A stretch of DNA of 32,750 bases from an uncultured Clostridia bacterium (GCA_947631315.1 CANRLA010000003.1:1-32750), one strand, 5' to 3'; counted from the first letter of the stretch, positions 1 through 7,989 are shown. A program made the numbers and translations. The notes: generated by a model from the letters alone, not told the origin.

Positions 1-227
1 ACTAAAACTTTTAATGTTTTACCTGTTCCATTTGGAAGTACTACTGTACCTCTTACTTGTTGATCTGCATATTTAGAATCTACTCCTAATTTTACATGTA
101 ATTCAACAGTTTGGTCAAACTTAGTTTTAGGCATTTTTTCAATTATACTTAATGCTTCTTTTGCAGAGTATAATTTTTTTGAATCTACCATTTTTGCACA
201 TTCTTGGTATCTTTTTCCTCTTTTCAT
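1..227 (-). CDS. rplA: 50S ribosomal protein L1 (uL1), N-terminal part, cut by window edge
   Basis: The reverse strand from 227 reads [18 protein letters not shown], then [21 protein letters not shown], the typical start of bacterial L1, which binds 23S rRNA at the L1 stalk and in many bacteria represses its own operon. Only the first 75 codons are present; the frame runs open off the left edge, so the gene is partial and not broken. The start is set by an AAAGGAGG ribosome binding site at about 231-239. It follows rplK by 54 bp on the same strand, the usual L11-L1 order, and should be the last gene visible of the rpmG-secE-nusG-rplK-rplA transcription unit. Confidence 0.95.
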   Translation of the reverse strand, partial: MKRGKRYQECAKMVDSKKLYSAKEALSIIEKMPKTKFDQTVELHVKLGVDSKYADQQVRGTVVLPNGTGKTLKVL

Positions 228-281
228 TTTACCCTCCTTTGGTTTTATCGAAGTAATTACTTTACTTCTCCCAATTTAAAA

Positions 282-713
282 TTATTCTTCTACTGTAACA
301 CCCATTGAACGAGCTGTTCCAGCTACCATACTCATTGCTGCTTCTAATGAACCTGCATTTAAGTCTGGCATTTTTTGCTTTGCAATTTCTTCAACTTGTG
401 CCTTTGTTATTTTTCCAACTTTTTCTCTATTTGGCTTTCCTGAACCTTTAGCTAAGTTTATTGATTTTTTAATTAAAACTGCTACTGGTGGTTCTTTAGT
501 TATAAAGTCAAATGATTTGTCAGGGTGAACAGTAATAACAACTGGAATTATTAATCCTGCTTGTTTCGCTGTTCTATCATTAAATTGTTTTACGAAGTCC
601 ATGATATTAACACCACTACCTCCTAATGCTGGTCCAACTGGTGGAGCTGGAGTAGCTTTACCTGCTTCTATTTGTAATTTAATGATGATTTCTTTTTCTT
701 CTTTTTTAGCCAT
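282..713 (-). CDS. rplK: 50S ribosomal protein L11 (uL11)
   Basis: 143 residues, normal for L11. It has the family hallmarks: the proline-rich N-terminal stretch [20 protein letters not shown], the [11 protein letters not shown] segment and the C-terminal rRNA-binding part ending in [11 protein letters not shown]11 forms the GTPase-associated centre with 23S rRNA and L10/L12. The open frame could start four codons-worth upstream at a GTG (722), but that codon overlaps the AAAGGAGG ribosome binding site (about 722-728), so the ATG at 713 (MAKKEEKE) is the start. It lies between nusG and rplA in one operon. A short 6-bp hairpin (759-764/771-776) lies in the 71-bp gap to nusG; whether L1 binds there cannot be told. 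Confidence 0.97.
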   Translation of the reverse strand: MAKKEEKEIIIKLQIEAGKATPAPPVGPALGGSGVNIMDFVKQFNDRTAKQAGLIIPVVITVHPDKSFDFITKEPPVAVLIKKSINLAKGSGKPNREKVGKITKAQVEEIAKQKMPDLNAGSLEAAMSMVAGTARSMGVTVEE

Positions 714-784
714 TTTTAGCACCTCCTTTGGTTTGTATATTTAAAAATAATTTATATAAATCGTCAGATAACGATTATAAGCAT

Positions 785-1321
785 TTATTTAACTTTTTCT
801 ACCTCTGAAAAGTCTAGTTCAACTGGTGTTTCTCTACCAAACATTGATACTAATACTTTTACCTTTTTCTTTTCTTTGTTAATTTCAGTAACTGTTCCTG
901 TAAAGTCTGTAAATGGTCCATTGATTACTCTTATATTATCATTAACTTCATAGTCAACGTTTATTGATTGAGTTTCAAATCCCATTCTTCTAATTTCATG
1001 ATCTGTAAGTGGAATTGGATCCGTTCCTGAACCAACAAAGCCTGTTACTCCTCTAGTATTCCTAACGATATACCATGTTTCCTCTGTAACAATCATTTTT
1101 ACTAAAACGTAACCTGGAAATACCTTTTTTAAGTTAGTTTTTCTTTTTCCATCTTTTATTTCAATTTGCTCTTCCATTGGAACAATTATATCAAAAAAGT
1201 AGTCTTGTAACTCTCTGTTTTTAATGGTTTTCTCTAGGTCAGTTTTTACTTTATTTTCATATCCTGAATATGTATGAACTACATACCATCTTGGTTCTAA
1301 ATCATAATCTTTTTGAGACAT
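785..1321 (-). CDS. nusG: Transcription termination/antitermination factor NusG
   Basis: 178 residues. The NGN domain (about residues 10-115) begins with PRWYVVHTYSGYENKVK and holds the PGYVLVKM and RNTRGVTGFVG motifs. The KOW domain (about 125-178) has VINGPFTDFTGTVTEINKEK. NusG binds RNA polymerase beta-prime and couples transcription with pausing, Rho or ribosomes. The ATG at 1321 follows an AAGGAGG site (about 1327-1333). It is 36 bp downstream of secE, the classic secE-nusG pair, and is followed by rplK. Confidence 0.97.
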   Translation of the reverse strand: MSQKDYDLEPRWYVVHTYSGYENKVKTDLEKTIKNRELQDYFFDIIVPMEEQIEIKDGKRKTNLKKVFPGYVLVKMIVTEETWYIVRNTRGVTGFVGSGTDPIPLTDHEIRRMGFETQSINVDYEVNDNIRVINGPFTDFTGTVTEINKEKKKVKVLVSMFGRETPVELDFSEVEKVK

Positions 1322-1357
1322 GTTTAGCCTCCTTATATAAAAATGTTTTATCCGTAC

Positions 1358-1924
1358 TTATTCTTCTACGCTAGTATCAGTCTCTTCTATAGGAACTCCT
1401 TCATTGCTTTCAGTGTTTGTATCTTCTTCATTTATAGAATTTTCTTCACTATCTGTAGCTATTGCATTTTCAGAAACTTCATTATTTACTGTAACTTCAT
1501 TTACTACATTTGATGAATTTTGCAATTTTTCAACTTGTTTTACTTCAAGTGTAGTTATTCCATCAAAAATAAGATCTAATACGAATACTAATAAAGAAAC
1601 AATTATAACTACAACAAGAACTACTACAGTATTATTAAATAATTCTTTTTTACTAGGCCAAATTATCTTTTTTAATTCTGCTTTAAAATCTTTAAACCAA
1701 TGTTTCTTATTAGCTTTTTTATCAGCTTTAGCTACTTTGGTTTGTTTATTAGATTCTTTATTTTTCTTATTATCTTTTACCGTATTTTTTGAAGTACTCT
1801 CAACTTTTGATACTTCTGTTTCTTCTTGTATTTCTTCATCTTTTACTTCTTCTAGTTTAGTATCTTTCTTTTCTACTACTTTTTTATTGTTCTTTACTTT
1901 CTTTTTATTGCTCTTTTTAGCCAT
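1358..1924 (-). CDS. secE: Preprotein translocase subunit SecE with long charged N- and C-terminal extensions
   Basis: 188 residues, against roughly 60-75 for most Gram-positive SecE. The family core is at about residues 75-127: HWFKDFKAELKKIIWPSKKE, then one transmembrane helix (about 98-120) and DGITTLEV. SecE clamps SecY in the Sec channel. Before the core is about 75 residues of Lys/Glu/Asn-rich low complexity; after it about 60 residues rich in Asn, Ser and Glu, ending EETDTSVEE. The ATG at 1924 is chosen because TTAGGAGG lies just upstream; a longer frame from 1945 would include that site. The core and the position next to nusG make the identity firm; the tails are unusual. Confidence 0.93.
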   Translation of the reverse strand: MAKKSNKKKVKNNKKVVEKKDTKLEEVKDEEIQEETEVSKVESTSKNTVKDNKKNKESNKQTKVAKADKKANKKHWFKDFKAELKKIIWPSKKELFNNTVVVLVVVIIVSLLVFVLDLIFDGITTLEVKQVEKLQNSSNVVNEVTVNNEVSENAIATDSEENSINEEDTNTESNEGVPIEETDTSVEE

Positions 1925-1948
1925 TTTGATTCCTCCTAAATACAAGAA

Positions 1949-2113
1949 CTATTTTGTTTCTTTGTGTGCTGTTGACTTTTTGCAGAATCTACAATATTTT
2001 TTTATTTCTAATCTATCAGAATTATTTTTCTTATTTTTTTCTGTAACATAGTTTCTATTGTGGCATTCTGTGCACTCTAAAGTTATATGTTCTCTTGCGC
2101 CTTTTGTTGCCAT
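1949..2113 (-). CDS. rpmG: 50S ribosomal protein L33 (bL33)
   Basis: 54 residues starting [20 protein letters not shown]. It holds the two CxxC zinc-ribbon pairs (CTEC and CRFC) of the zinc-binding form of L33. The ATG at 2113 follows GGAGGTGTATTTAAT. It is the first gene of the operon rpmG-secE-nusG-rplK-rplA and lies 24 bp before secE. Bacillota often carry more than one L33 copy; this is the one usually linked to secE. Confidence 0.96.
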   Translation of the reverse strand: MATKGAREHITLECTECHNRNYVTEKNKKNNSDRLEIKKYCRFCKKSTAHKETK

Positions 2114-2146
2114 ATTAAATACACCTCCAGCATAAAAAATCTTTTC

Positions 2147-2174
2147 TAGCGTATGTGTCAATACACATACGCTA
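2147..2174 (-). promoter_or_regulatory. Perfect 12-bp stem-loop at the 5' end of the rpmG operon transcript
   Basis: TAGCGTATGTGT (2174-2163 on the minus strand) pairs perfectly with ACACATACGCTA (2158-2147), loop of 4. It starts only about 5 bases past the -10 box of the promoter at 2179-2207, so the mRNA should begin at or within the base of the stem. No T-run follows directly, so it is not a standard terminator. A 5' terminal hairpin could protect the mRNA end or act as a binding site; this is inference. Confidence 0.75.
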
Positions 2175-2178
2175 AAAT

Positions 2179-2207
2179 ATTTTATCATAATTTTCAGTTT
2201 GTGTCAA
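2179..2207 (-). promoter_or_regulatory. Sigma-A promoter for rpmG-secE-nusG-rplK-rplA
   Basis: On the minus strand a perfect -35 TTGACA (2207-2202) is followed by 17 bp and -10 TAAAAT (2184-2179). The expected start is near 2172, about 60 bases before the rpmG start codon. Confidence 0.85.
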
Positions 2208-2269
2208 CCCCCATTTCAAGAGTAGTTGGCACATTTCTTAACTTTGGTTCATATATCTCTTGCGTTTTA

Positions 2270-3151
2270 TTATTGTAATTGTTTTGCAACTTCTTCAGCA
2301 AAATTTTCTTCTCTTTTTTCTAGTCCTTCACCTTTTTCAAATCTTGCAAATTTTATAACTTTTCCATTTTTTTCTGCAACCATTTGTCCCACTTTTTTAC
2401 TTGGATCTTTAACGAATTCTTGGTCTAATAAACATATTTCTGAGTAGAATTTTCCTAGTCTTCCTGCAACGATTTTTTCTGCTACAGCTTCAGGTCTTCC
2501 TTCATTTATAACTTGTGCTTTAAGTATGTCTTTTTCTTTATCTAGTCTATCTGATGGAACTTCTTCTTCTGATAAGAACTCTGGTTTAGCTGCTGCAATT
2601 TGCATACATACATCTTTTCCAACTGTTTCGTCAGCACCTTCTATTTCAACTAAAACACCAATTTTTCCTTCTCCATGAATATAGCTTACTACCATTCCGC
2701 TTTGTGATTCAAATCTAACAAATCTTCTTATATTCATGTTTTCACCTATTGTTGCAATTTTGTTTGTTAATACCTCTTGTACTGTTAAATTTGCATCTTC
2801 TATTGATTTTTGTGCAAGTAATTCTTCTACATCTTTTGGATTATTTTGAGCTACTTGTTTTACAACATTTTTAACAAATTCCTGAAAATCTGCATTTTTA
2901 GCAACGAAATCTGTTTCAGCATTAACTTCAACTAATGCTCCGACTTTTTTATCATCACTAACGTATGCTGCTACTAATCCTTCTGCTGCTATTCTATCAG
3001 ACTTTTTAGCTGCTTTCATTATTCCTCTTTCACGTAATAATTCAATAGCTTTTTCTTCATTTCCATCTGTTTCTGTTAAAACTTTTTTGCAGTCCATCAT
3101 TCCTGCACCTGTTTTTTCTCTTAACTCTTTAACTTGACTAGCTGTAATCAT
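2270..3151 (-). CDS. tsf: Elongation factor Ts
   Basis: 293 residues, normal length. The UBA-like N-terminus reads VKELREKTGAGMMDCKKVL, followed by the NETDFVAKN-type motif (AETDFVAKNADFQEF) that contacts EF-Tu, and later two core domains. EF-Ts exchanges GDP for GTP on EF-Tu. The ATG at 3151 follows a GAGGAGG-type site at about 3160-3165. It is 98 bp downstream of rpsB, the universal rpsB-tsf pair, with an intergenic hairpin between them. No clear terminator follows; the next promoter begins about 60 bp downstream. Confidence 0.97.
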   Translation of the reverse strand: MITASQVKELREKTGAGMMDCKKVLTETDGNEEKAIELLRERGIMKAAKKSDRIAAEGLVAAYVSDDKKVGALVEVNAETDFVAKNADFQEFVKNVVKQVAQNNPKDVEELLAQKSIEDANLTVQEVLTNKIATIGENMNIRRFVRFESQSGMVVSYIHGEGKIGVLVEIEGADETVGKDVCMQIAAAKPEFLSEEEVPSDRLDKEKDILKAQVINEGRPEAVAEKIVAGRLGKFYSEICLLDQEFVKDPSKKVGQMVAEKNGKVIKFARFEKGEGLEKREENFAEEVAKQLQ

Positions 3152-3178
3152 ACTTTTATCCTCCTCATTTATATTTTT

Positions 3179-3228
3179 TAGATAGTACTAATTAGTCTAC
3201 CTTTTATAGATTAATTTCATACTATCTA
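3179..3228 (-). promoter_or_regulatory. Two-step hairpin in the rpsB-tsf intergenic region
   Basis: Outer arms TAGATAGTA (3179-3187) and TACTATCTA (3220-3228) are perfectly complementary; inner arms 3191-3199 and 3207-3215 pair 8 of 9. On the minus strand the stem is followed by A-rich sequence and then the tsf ribosome binding site, so it is probably not a terminator for rpsB. It may be an mRNA stability or translation control element. Confidence 0.55.
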
Positions 3229-3249
3229 ATTTTTTTATTATTTATATTT

Positions 3250-4038
3250 TTATTCTTCTACTTCTGATTCTTGTGTAGCAACTACTTCTTCCATAGATGT
3301 TGGTTCTTCTTTTATTGCTTCAGGTTCAGCTGGAACTTCTTCAGTTTCTAAACTTTCTCCTTGTTTTCCTTCTATGATAGCATTAGCCATAACATCTGTA
3401 ATTAATTTTACAGCTCTTATAGCATCATCATTTCCTGGAATAACGTAATCAACATCGTTTGGATTGCAGTTTGTATCAACTAATCCAATAATTGGGATAT
3501 TTAATTTTCTAGCTTCTTGAACTGCTATATGTTCTTTTTTAGGATCAACTAAAAAGATAATATCTGGAATTCCTGACATTTCTTTTATTCCACCTAAATT
3601 TTTATTTAATTTTTCCATTTCTTTTCTTAATAAAACAACTTCTTTTTTAGGTAATACTTCAAATGTTCCATCTTGTTCCATTGTTTCTAATTGAGTTAAT
3701 CTGTCAATTCTTTTTCTAATTGTTTTGAAGTTTGTTAATGTTCCACCTAACCATCTTTCATTTACATAGAACATTCCACTTTTTTCTGCTGCTTCTTTTA
3801 CGCAGTCTTGTGCTTGTTTTTTAGTTCCTACAAATAAAATTGTTTTTCCTTCTTCGGCTTGTTCTTTCATAAATTCATAAGCCTCATCTAATTTTTTAGA
3901 TGTCTTTTGTAAATCGATAATATGGATACCATTTCTAGCTTGGAATATATATTCAGCCATTCTTGGATCCCATCTTCTTGTTTGATGTCCAAAATGAACA
4001 CCAGCTTCTAGTAATTGTTTCATTGCAACTACTGCCAT
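3250..4038 (-). CDS. rpsB: 30S ribosomal protein S2 (uS2)
   Basis: 262 residues. It has the S2 signatures [21 protein letters not shown] near the N-terminus, [24 protein letters not shown], and [19 protein letters not shown]. The C-terminus carries an extra 40 or so residues rich in Glu ([14 protein letters not shown]). The frame is open to 4083, but AAAGGAGGAATT just before 4038 marks the ATG of [10 protein letters not shown] as the start. First gene of rpsB-tsf; about 100 bases of leader separate it from its promoter and include a small TATAAAA/TTTTATA hairpin (about 4084-4116), where an S2 feedback site could lie. Confidence 0.96.
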   Translation of the reverse strand: MAVVAMKQLLEAGVHFGHQTRRWDPRMAEYIFQARNGIHIIDLQKTSKKLDEAYEFMKEQAEEGKTILFVGTKKQAQDCVKEAAEKSGMFYVNERWLGGTLTNFKTIRKRIDRLTQLETMEQDGTFEVLPKKEVVLLRKEMEKLNKNLGGIKEMSGIPDIIFLVDPKKEHIAVQEARKLNIPIIGLVDTNCNPNDVDYVIPGNDDAIRAVKLITDVMANAIIEGKQGESLETEEVPAEPEAIKEEPTSMEEVVATQESEVEE

Positions 4039-4148
4039 TTTTAATTCCTCCTTTTTGTTTTTAACCTCCACAAATTTCTTCATATAAAACTACCTTTTCA
4101 GGCATCAATTTTATACTCCGTCTGTGTGTGTATTTTTCAACGTTTGTA

Positions 4149-4177
4149 ATTATATCAAATAAAAGCTAAAAAATCAA
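4149..4177 (-). promoter_or_regulatory. Sigma-A promoter for rpsB-tsf
   Basis: Minus strand: -35 TTGATT (4177-4172), 17-bp spacer, perfect -10 TATAAT (4154-4149). The -35 box is the last six bases of the 3' arm of the terminator of the upstream kinase gene. Confidence 0.85.
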
Positions 4178-4200
4178 GAGTTTTTGCAAAACTCTTGATT
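4168..4200 (-). terminator. Rho-independent terminator of the sensor kinase gene
   Basis: Perfect 13-bp stem (4172-4184 with 4188-4200), loop of 3, followed on the minus strand by a short T-run (six T counting the end of the stem). It lies 30 bp past the stop codon at 4231. Confidence 0.85.
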
Positions 4201-4230
4201 AATTATTGAAATTTTAATTTATATTAATGT

Positions 4231-5511
4231 TTAGTATATTTCTAATTGTTGTTTAAATAATTTATCTCTACTTGTATATATCTGTATATTTTTATTTTTG
4301 CTTAGTATTTGCTTTACTTTCCATAGTCCTAGTCCGTGAGAAATCTTATCTTTTTTACTTGAAAATCCTTTTTCATATATTTTCTTTACGTCTATTAAAT
4401 AATTCTTATATGGATTTTCTATTATAATTAAATTTCTGTTGTTATATTTATCTCTTAAAAACTTTATACTTATCACTTTTGTTTCACAGCCTAAGCAAGC
4501 TTCTATAGCATTATCTATGAGTATTCCAAGTATTCTGCACAAATCATAAGTTGGAACTTTTAATGTATTTAAATCAATATATACTTCCAGTTTTATTTTT
4601 ATAGACTTTTTTTCCGCTTCTTTTATTTTATTATTAATTAGATTTAATATTGCTGGGTTAGAAATGATATCATTATTTATGCTTTGTTTTTCATTAATTT
4701 CTTGACATTCACTTATTATGGAATTATACATTTTATTTAATCCGTTAAAATCTTTTGCTCTGATATATCCACCTAGTCCTTGCATAATGTTGTTAAAATC
4801 ATGTTTAAATGCTCTAACACTATCATAATTTTCTTGTAGTCTTTTGTTAGTTTCTTCTAAATTTTCTATTAGTATTCTAGTTTCACTTTGATTAATCATA
4901 CTTAATATACTTCTTATAAAATTTACTAAATATGCTATTTGCATTAAGCTAAATAGTAAATATGTATAAATTGAAATATTTTCTAAATCTCCAATAATTT
5001 TTATTTTTGATATGAAAATTAAAATTATTGAACTTAGACTTATTATTGTTATTTTATTTTTTATTTTTTCATCTAAACATTCTTTTACTATAATTGAAAC
5101 CTTTTTATGTTTTATAAACAAAATTATAGCTAAATTTATTATAATTTCTGTCACATAAACTAAATTAATATTATTTATATATGTATTTTTTACAAAAAAT
5201 ATAATTTCTGATATTGTTTTTATTATTTCACAAAATAACACTGCTAAAAACAGCTTTTCTGATTTTATTTTCAAGAAAATTTTATATAAAAATAATTTTA
5301 TTAAAATGTCTAGTGATATATATATTTGAATTGGTAAAAATAACGATATTATTATTTTTAAAATAGATTGAACAATAAATAACTTTAATTCTCCTTTTTG
5401 ATGAATTTGAAAAATTTTAATTATCATTCGATTCTCTAAAAATATATTTATCAAATTTAAAAGTATAAATAATGCTATATTTATTGGATTGTTTTTTAGT
5501 TTGTTTAACAT
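4231..5511 (-). CDS. AgrC-type GHKL sensor histidine kinase, orphan
   Basis: 426 residues. About residues 8-205 are strongly hydrophobic with five to seven predicted membrane segments. A coiled helix (about 208-232) leads to the phosphoacceptor motif FKHDFNN (His237). The ATPase domain has the N-box LGILIDNAIEAC (Asn334) and the G-box SHGLGLWKVKQIL (393-395), as in peptide-quorum kinases of the AgrC/ComD class. The start at 5511 (MLNKLKNNP) follows AAAGGAGAATATGAA; a longer frame reaches 5571. These kinases normally sit beside a LytTR response regulator and a peptide gene; none is seen here, so partner and signal are unknown. It is divergent from the surface protein gene at 5754, with 242 bp between. 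Confidence 0.85.
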   Translation of the reverse strand: MLNKLKNNPINIALFILLNLINIFLENRMIIKIFQIHQKGELKLFIVQSILKIIISLFLPIQIYISLDILIKLFLYKIFLKIKSEKLFLAVLFCEIIKTISEIIFFVKNTYINNINLVYVTEIIINLAIILFIKHKKVSIIVKECLDEKIKNKITIISLSSIILIFISKIKIIGDLENISIYTYLLFSLMQIAYLVNFIRSILSMINQSETRILIENLEETNKRLQENYDSVRAFKHDFNNIMQGLGGYIRAKDFNGLNKMYNSIISECQEINEKQSINNDIISNPAILNLINNKIKEAEKKSIKIKLEVYIDLNTLKVPTYDLCRILGILIDNAIEACLGCETKVISIKFLRDKYNNRNLIIIENPYKNYLIDVKKIYEKGFSSKKDKISHGLGLWKVKQILSKNKNIQIYTSRDKLFKQQLEIY

Positions 5512-5753
5512 TTCATATTCTCCTTTTATGGTAATATATTCCATTTTATAACATTTTTTTGTTATTTGCAATACTTTTTAACAATTTTTTACAATTTTTT
5601 GTATAGTTTTGAAATATTTAGTCGATAATTTTTTAATTTTGTATAATTTTGTTTTTTGAGGAAATACTAAAATTATAAAAATACTATGAACAACTTAAAG
5701 TTATGATGTTTACTATAGTATGTTTATAAAAATTTAAGAAAGGATTAAGTAAA

Positions 5754-6875
5754 ATGAAAACTAAAACAATTTTATTTTTAACTATATTATCTGCAGTTTT
5801 ATTTTTCGTTCCTAGTTTTTGTAATGCTGAAAGTATAACTGCAAATGATGATGCAAGTTTAAGAAGTGCTATAACTGGTGAAGGTACTTCTGTAGTAATT
5901 ACATTAGAAGATGATATTGATTTAGATGCTCCTATAGAGTTTACTGATAAAACTGTAACTATTAATGGTAATGGACATACAATATCTACATCTAAGCAAT
6001 TAGAAGATGCTTCATGGCCAAAGGTTGGAAATGCTACACTTCTTACTGCTGGTTCAGATACTGGAAAATTAATATTAAATAATGTTAATTTAAAAAATGC
6101 TCCAAAATATGGTGCTCAAGCATACAATGGTGGTACTCTTGTATTAAATAATGTTAATGTAACAGGTTGCGGATATGGAGGTATTATAACAAATGCTGGT
6201 ATCATTGAAGTTCAAAATTTAACATTAGGAAAAAATGGAGCAGATGACAATGTTGGTATTGAAATAGCAAAGAGTCAAAGTCTTGGTGCTGATAAAGAGC
6301 CTAAATTAATAATGAATGGTACTCTTAATTCAAGCCAAATGGAAAATGTTGTATATTTAGCAGTAAATGATAATTTAACAACTTTTGATGTTGAAAACAG
6401 TGAAACTACAACTGATAAGATTCTTGTTAGTGGAAATACAGTAGTTGTTACAGACCCACAAAATAATGTAAAATTCGTAAGTAACGAAAACTTCAAAGAA
6501 GGTTTAAAATTTGAAGGTGATGAGTTTGTTCCAAACATTACTGTAAGTGTTCGTATAATGTACAAAACTGTTGATACTCAAATAATGTCTAATTCTACTA
6601 TTTCTATGGATCAATTAAATGCATTAATTAATTTAGAAGAATTAGGTTATGGTGATTATACTCTTGATGGTTTCTATTTAGATGCTGATTTTAAAGAGAG
6701 TTTTAATTTTGAAACTCCTTTAACTGAAGACACTGTTATTTATGCAAAATTAGCTCCAAAAGCTGAAAAAGATGAAACTCCAAAAACTGGTGTTGAAAGT
6801 TATTTAGGATTAGCCTTTGCTATTTTAGGTACAGCAATCTTAAGTATAGTTGTTCTTAAAAACAAAGAATTCTAA
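5754..6875 (+). CDS. Secreted beta-helix-like surface protein with TPKTG sorting signal
   Basis: 373 residues. A signal peptide (residues 1-25, likely cut in CNA/ES) is followed by a region (about 26-230) with short repeating beta strands (VTINGNGHTIST, LILNNVNLKN, LVLNNVNVTG, GIIEVQNLTL) that resembles pectate-lyase-type right-handed helices. About 262-333 resembles an InlB-type B-repeat (YTLDGFYLDADFKESF). The C-terminus has TPKTG (342-346), a hydrophobic stretch and a KNK tail: a cell wall sorting signal in which Thr replaces the usual Leu. The class B sortase gene 218 bp downstream on the same strand is the likely partner. ATG follows AAAGGATTAAG. Ligand and activity unknown; no clear catalytic residues seen. 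Confidence 0.75.
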   Translation: MKTKTILFLTILSAVLFFVPSFCNAESITANDDASLRSAITGEGTSVVITLEDDIDLDAPIEFTDKTVTINGNGHTISTSKQLEDASWPKVGNATLLTAGSDTGKLILNNVNLKNAPKYGAQAYNGGTLVLNNVNVTGCGYGGIITNAGIIEVQNLTLGKNGADDNVGIEIAKSQSLGADKEPKLIMNGTLNSSQMENVVYLAVNDNLTTFDVENSETTTDKILVSGNTVVVTDPQNNVKFVSNENFKEGLKFEGDEFVPNITVSVRIMYKTVDTQIMSNSTISMDQLNALINLEELGYGDYTLDGFYLDADFKESFNFETPLTEDTVIYAKLAPKAEKDETPKTGVESYLGLAFAILGTAILSIVVLKNKEF

Positions 6876-6892
6876 GAAATCATATTAGTTAT

Positions 6893-6913
6893 AGCCTACA
6901 TTAATTGTAGGCT
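6893..6913 (+). terminator. Likely terminator after the TPKTG protein
   Basis: 8-bp stem AGCCTACA/TGTAGGCT with 5-base loop, 17 bp past the stop, followed by a weak ACTATTTTATT run. The poor T-run may allow read-through into the sortase gene. Confidence 0.55.
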
Positions 6914-7093
6914 GAACTATTTTATTAAATGCTAATTTTATTAATTTATCTATTCATCGAATGTATTATATTCTTTAATTAATTAATTTATTTATTATTT
7001 TTTATTCTTTGATTTATTAATGAGATAATTTACTAATTTAATTACTTCTAAGTACATATTTTTGCAAATAGAAAAGGGGATAAAATTTTTATT

Positions 7094-7897
7094 ATGAAAA
7101 ATAATTCAAAAAAATCGTTTCGTAAAATCGTTTATATTGTACTAATTATAATTGCTGTTCTTTCCGTTGTTTACATTATAAAATATTTCTATGATTATTA
7201 CACTTCTAAGAATCAAAGTAATCTACTAAATGAAGTTACAATTTCAGAGCAAACTAATTTTCTAATTGAAAATAATTTGCAAGAGTCAACCACTGAACCT
7301 ATTAAGTCTGAAAGAATTTTAAAATTGGAAGAACTAAAAAAGCAAAATGATGATATTATTGGTTGGGTTGAAATTGAAAATACTGACATTAATTACCCTG
7401 TCTTACAATCCGAAGACAATGATTTTTATATGAATCATAATTATAAAGGTGAGTTTTCTACTGCTGGTGCAATTTTTTTGGACAAAGATTATAACTGGAG
7501 TATTCCTAGTAGCAACCTTCTTATATATGGTCACAATATGAAAAATAGCACAATGTTTCAAAATTTACTAAATTATAATAGTATAGATTATTATTATGAG
7601 CATCCTATTATAAGATTTACCACCTTGCAAGAAGATGCCCAATATGAAATTATTGGTGCATTTTATTCTAAGGTATATTTTAAAACTGATACCAATGTTT
7701 TTAAGTATTATAAATTTATAAATGCTAAAAATGAAGATGAATATAACAGTTACATTCAAAATGTAAAAAAAGCTTCTTTATACGATACAGGAATAAGTGC
7801 TCAATATGGCGAACAATTAATTACTTTATCAACTTGTTCTTATCATACTGCTGATGGAAGGTTTGTTGTAGTTGGCAGAAAGAAAGTAGTTGAATAA
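7094..7897 (+). CDS. Class B sortase
   Basis: 267 residues with one N-terminal membrane anchor (about 11-33). The catalytic set is complete: His147 in LLIYGHNM, Cys248 in TLSTCSY and Arg256 in DGRFVVVGRK. The region from about 85 (DIIGWVEIENTDINYPVLQ) is typical of class B sortases (SrtB), transpeptidases that join sorting-signal proteins to peptidoglycan or to pilin lysines. Cysteine proteins with TPKTG-like signals, as at 5754-6875, would fit; known class B enzymes of clostridia use S/P-P-x-T-G. The ATG is preceded by AAAGGGG with rather long spacing (about 14). Convergent with the cohesin gene. The LPQTG of that cohesin would more likely need a class A enzyme elsewhere. Confidence 0.9.
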   Translation: MKNNSKKSFRKIVYIVLIIIAVLSVVYIIKYFYDYYTSKNQSNLLNEVTISEQTNFLIENNLQESTTEPIKSERILKLEELKKQNDDIIGWVEIENTDINYPVLQSEDNDFYMNHNYKGEFSTAGAIFLDKDYNWSIPSSNLLIYGHNMKNSTMFQNLLNYNSIDYYYEHPIIRFTTLQEDAQYEIIGAFYSKVYFKTDTNVFKYYKFINAKNEDEYNSYIQNVKKASLYDTGISAQYGEQLITLSTCSYHTADGRFVVVGRKKVVE

Positions 7898-7961
7898 TAA
7901 TTTAATTAATTTATTTTAATTAAATATTATTAAAAAGCAATTTATTTTGTAAAACATTAAA

Positions 7962-7989
7962 GCTCCTCCCTGATTATTCAAGGAGGAGC
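7962..7989. terminator. Hairpin terminator between two convergent genes
   Basis: GCTCCTCC (7962-7969) pairs perfectly with GGAGGAGC (7982-7989), loop of 12. It lies 65 bp after the sortase stop and 100 bp after the cohesin gene stop (minus strand). The minus-strand side is followed by TTTAATGTTTT, so it probably serves the cohesin operon, perhaps both genes. Confidence 0.6.

Noticed and set aside
1404-2051. 215-codon open frame on the plus strand
   Set aside because: It is the antisense of secE and part of rpmG; Phe/Ser/Leu-rich translation without motifs, typical of the reverse of Lys/Glu-rich coding sequence.
2159-2164. A second TTGACA on the minus strand inside the rpmG leader hairpin
   Set aside because: No acceptable -10 box lies 16-18 bp downstream; the match arises from the hairpin loop and arm.
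2201-2232. Imperfect inverted repeat GTGTCAAC/GTTGGCAC after tsf as a terminator
   Set aside because: One mismatch, a 16-base loop, no T-run, and it overlaps the -35 box of the rpmG promoter.
7000-7093. Promoter for the sortase gene (TTGATT near 7011 with ACTAAT, or GATAAT near 7023)
   Set aside because: No pair of hexamers has both good matches and 16-18 bp spacing, so read-through from the upstream gene is equally likely.
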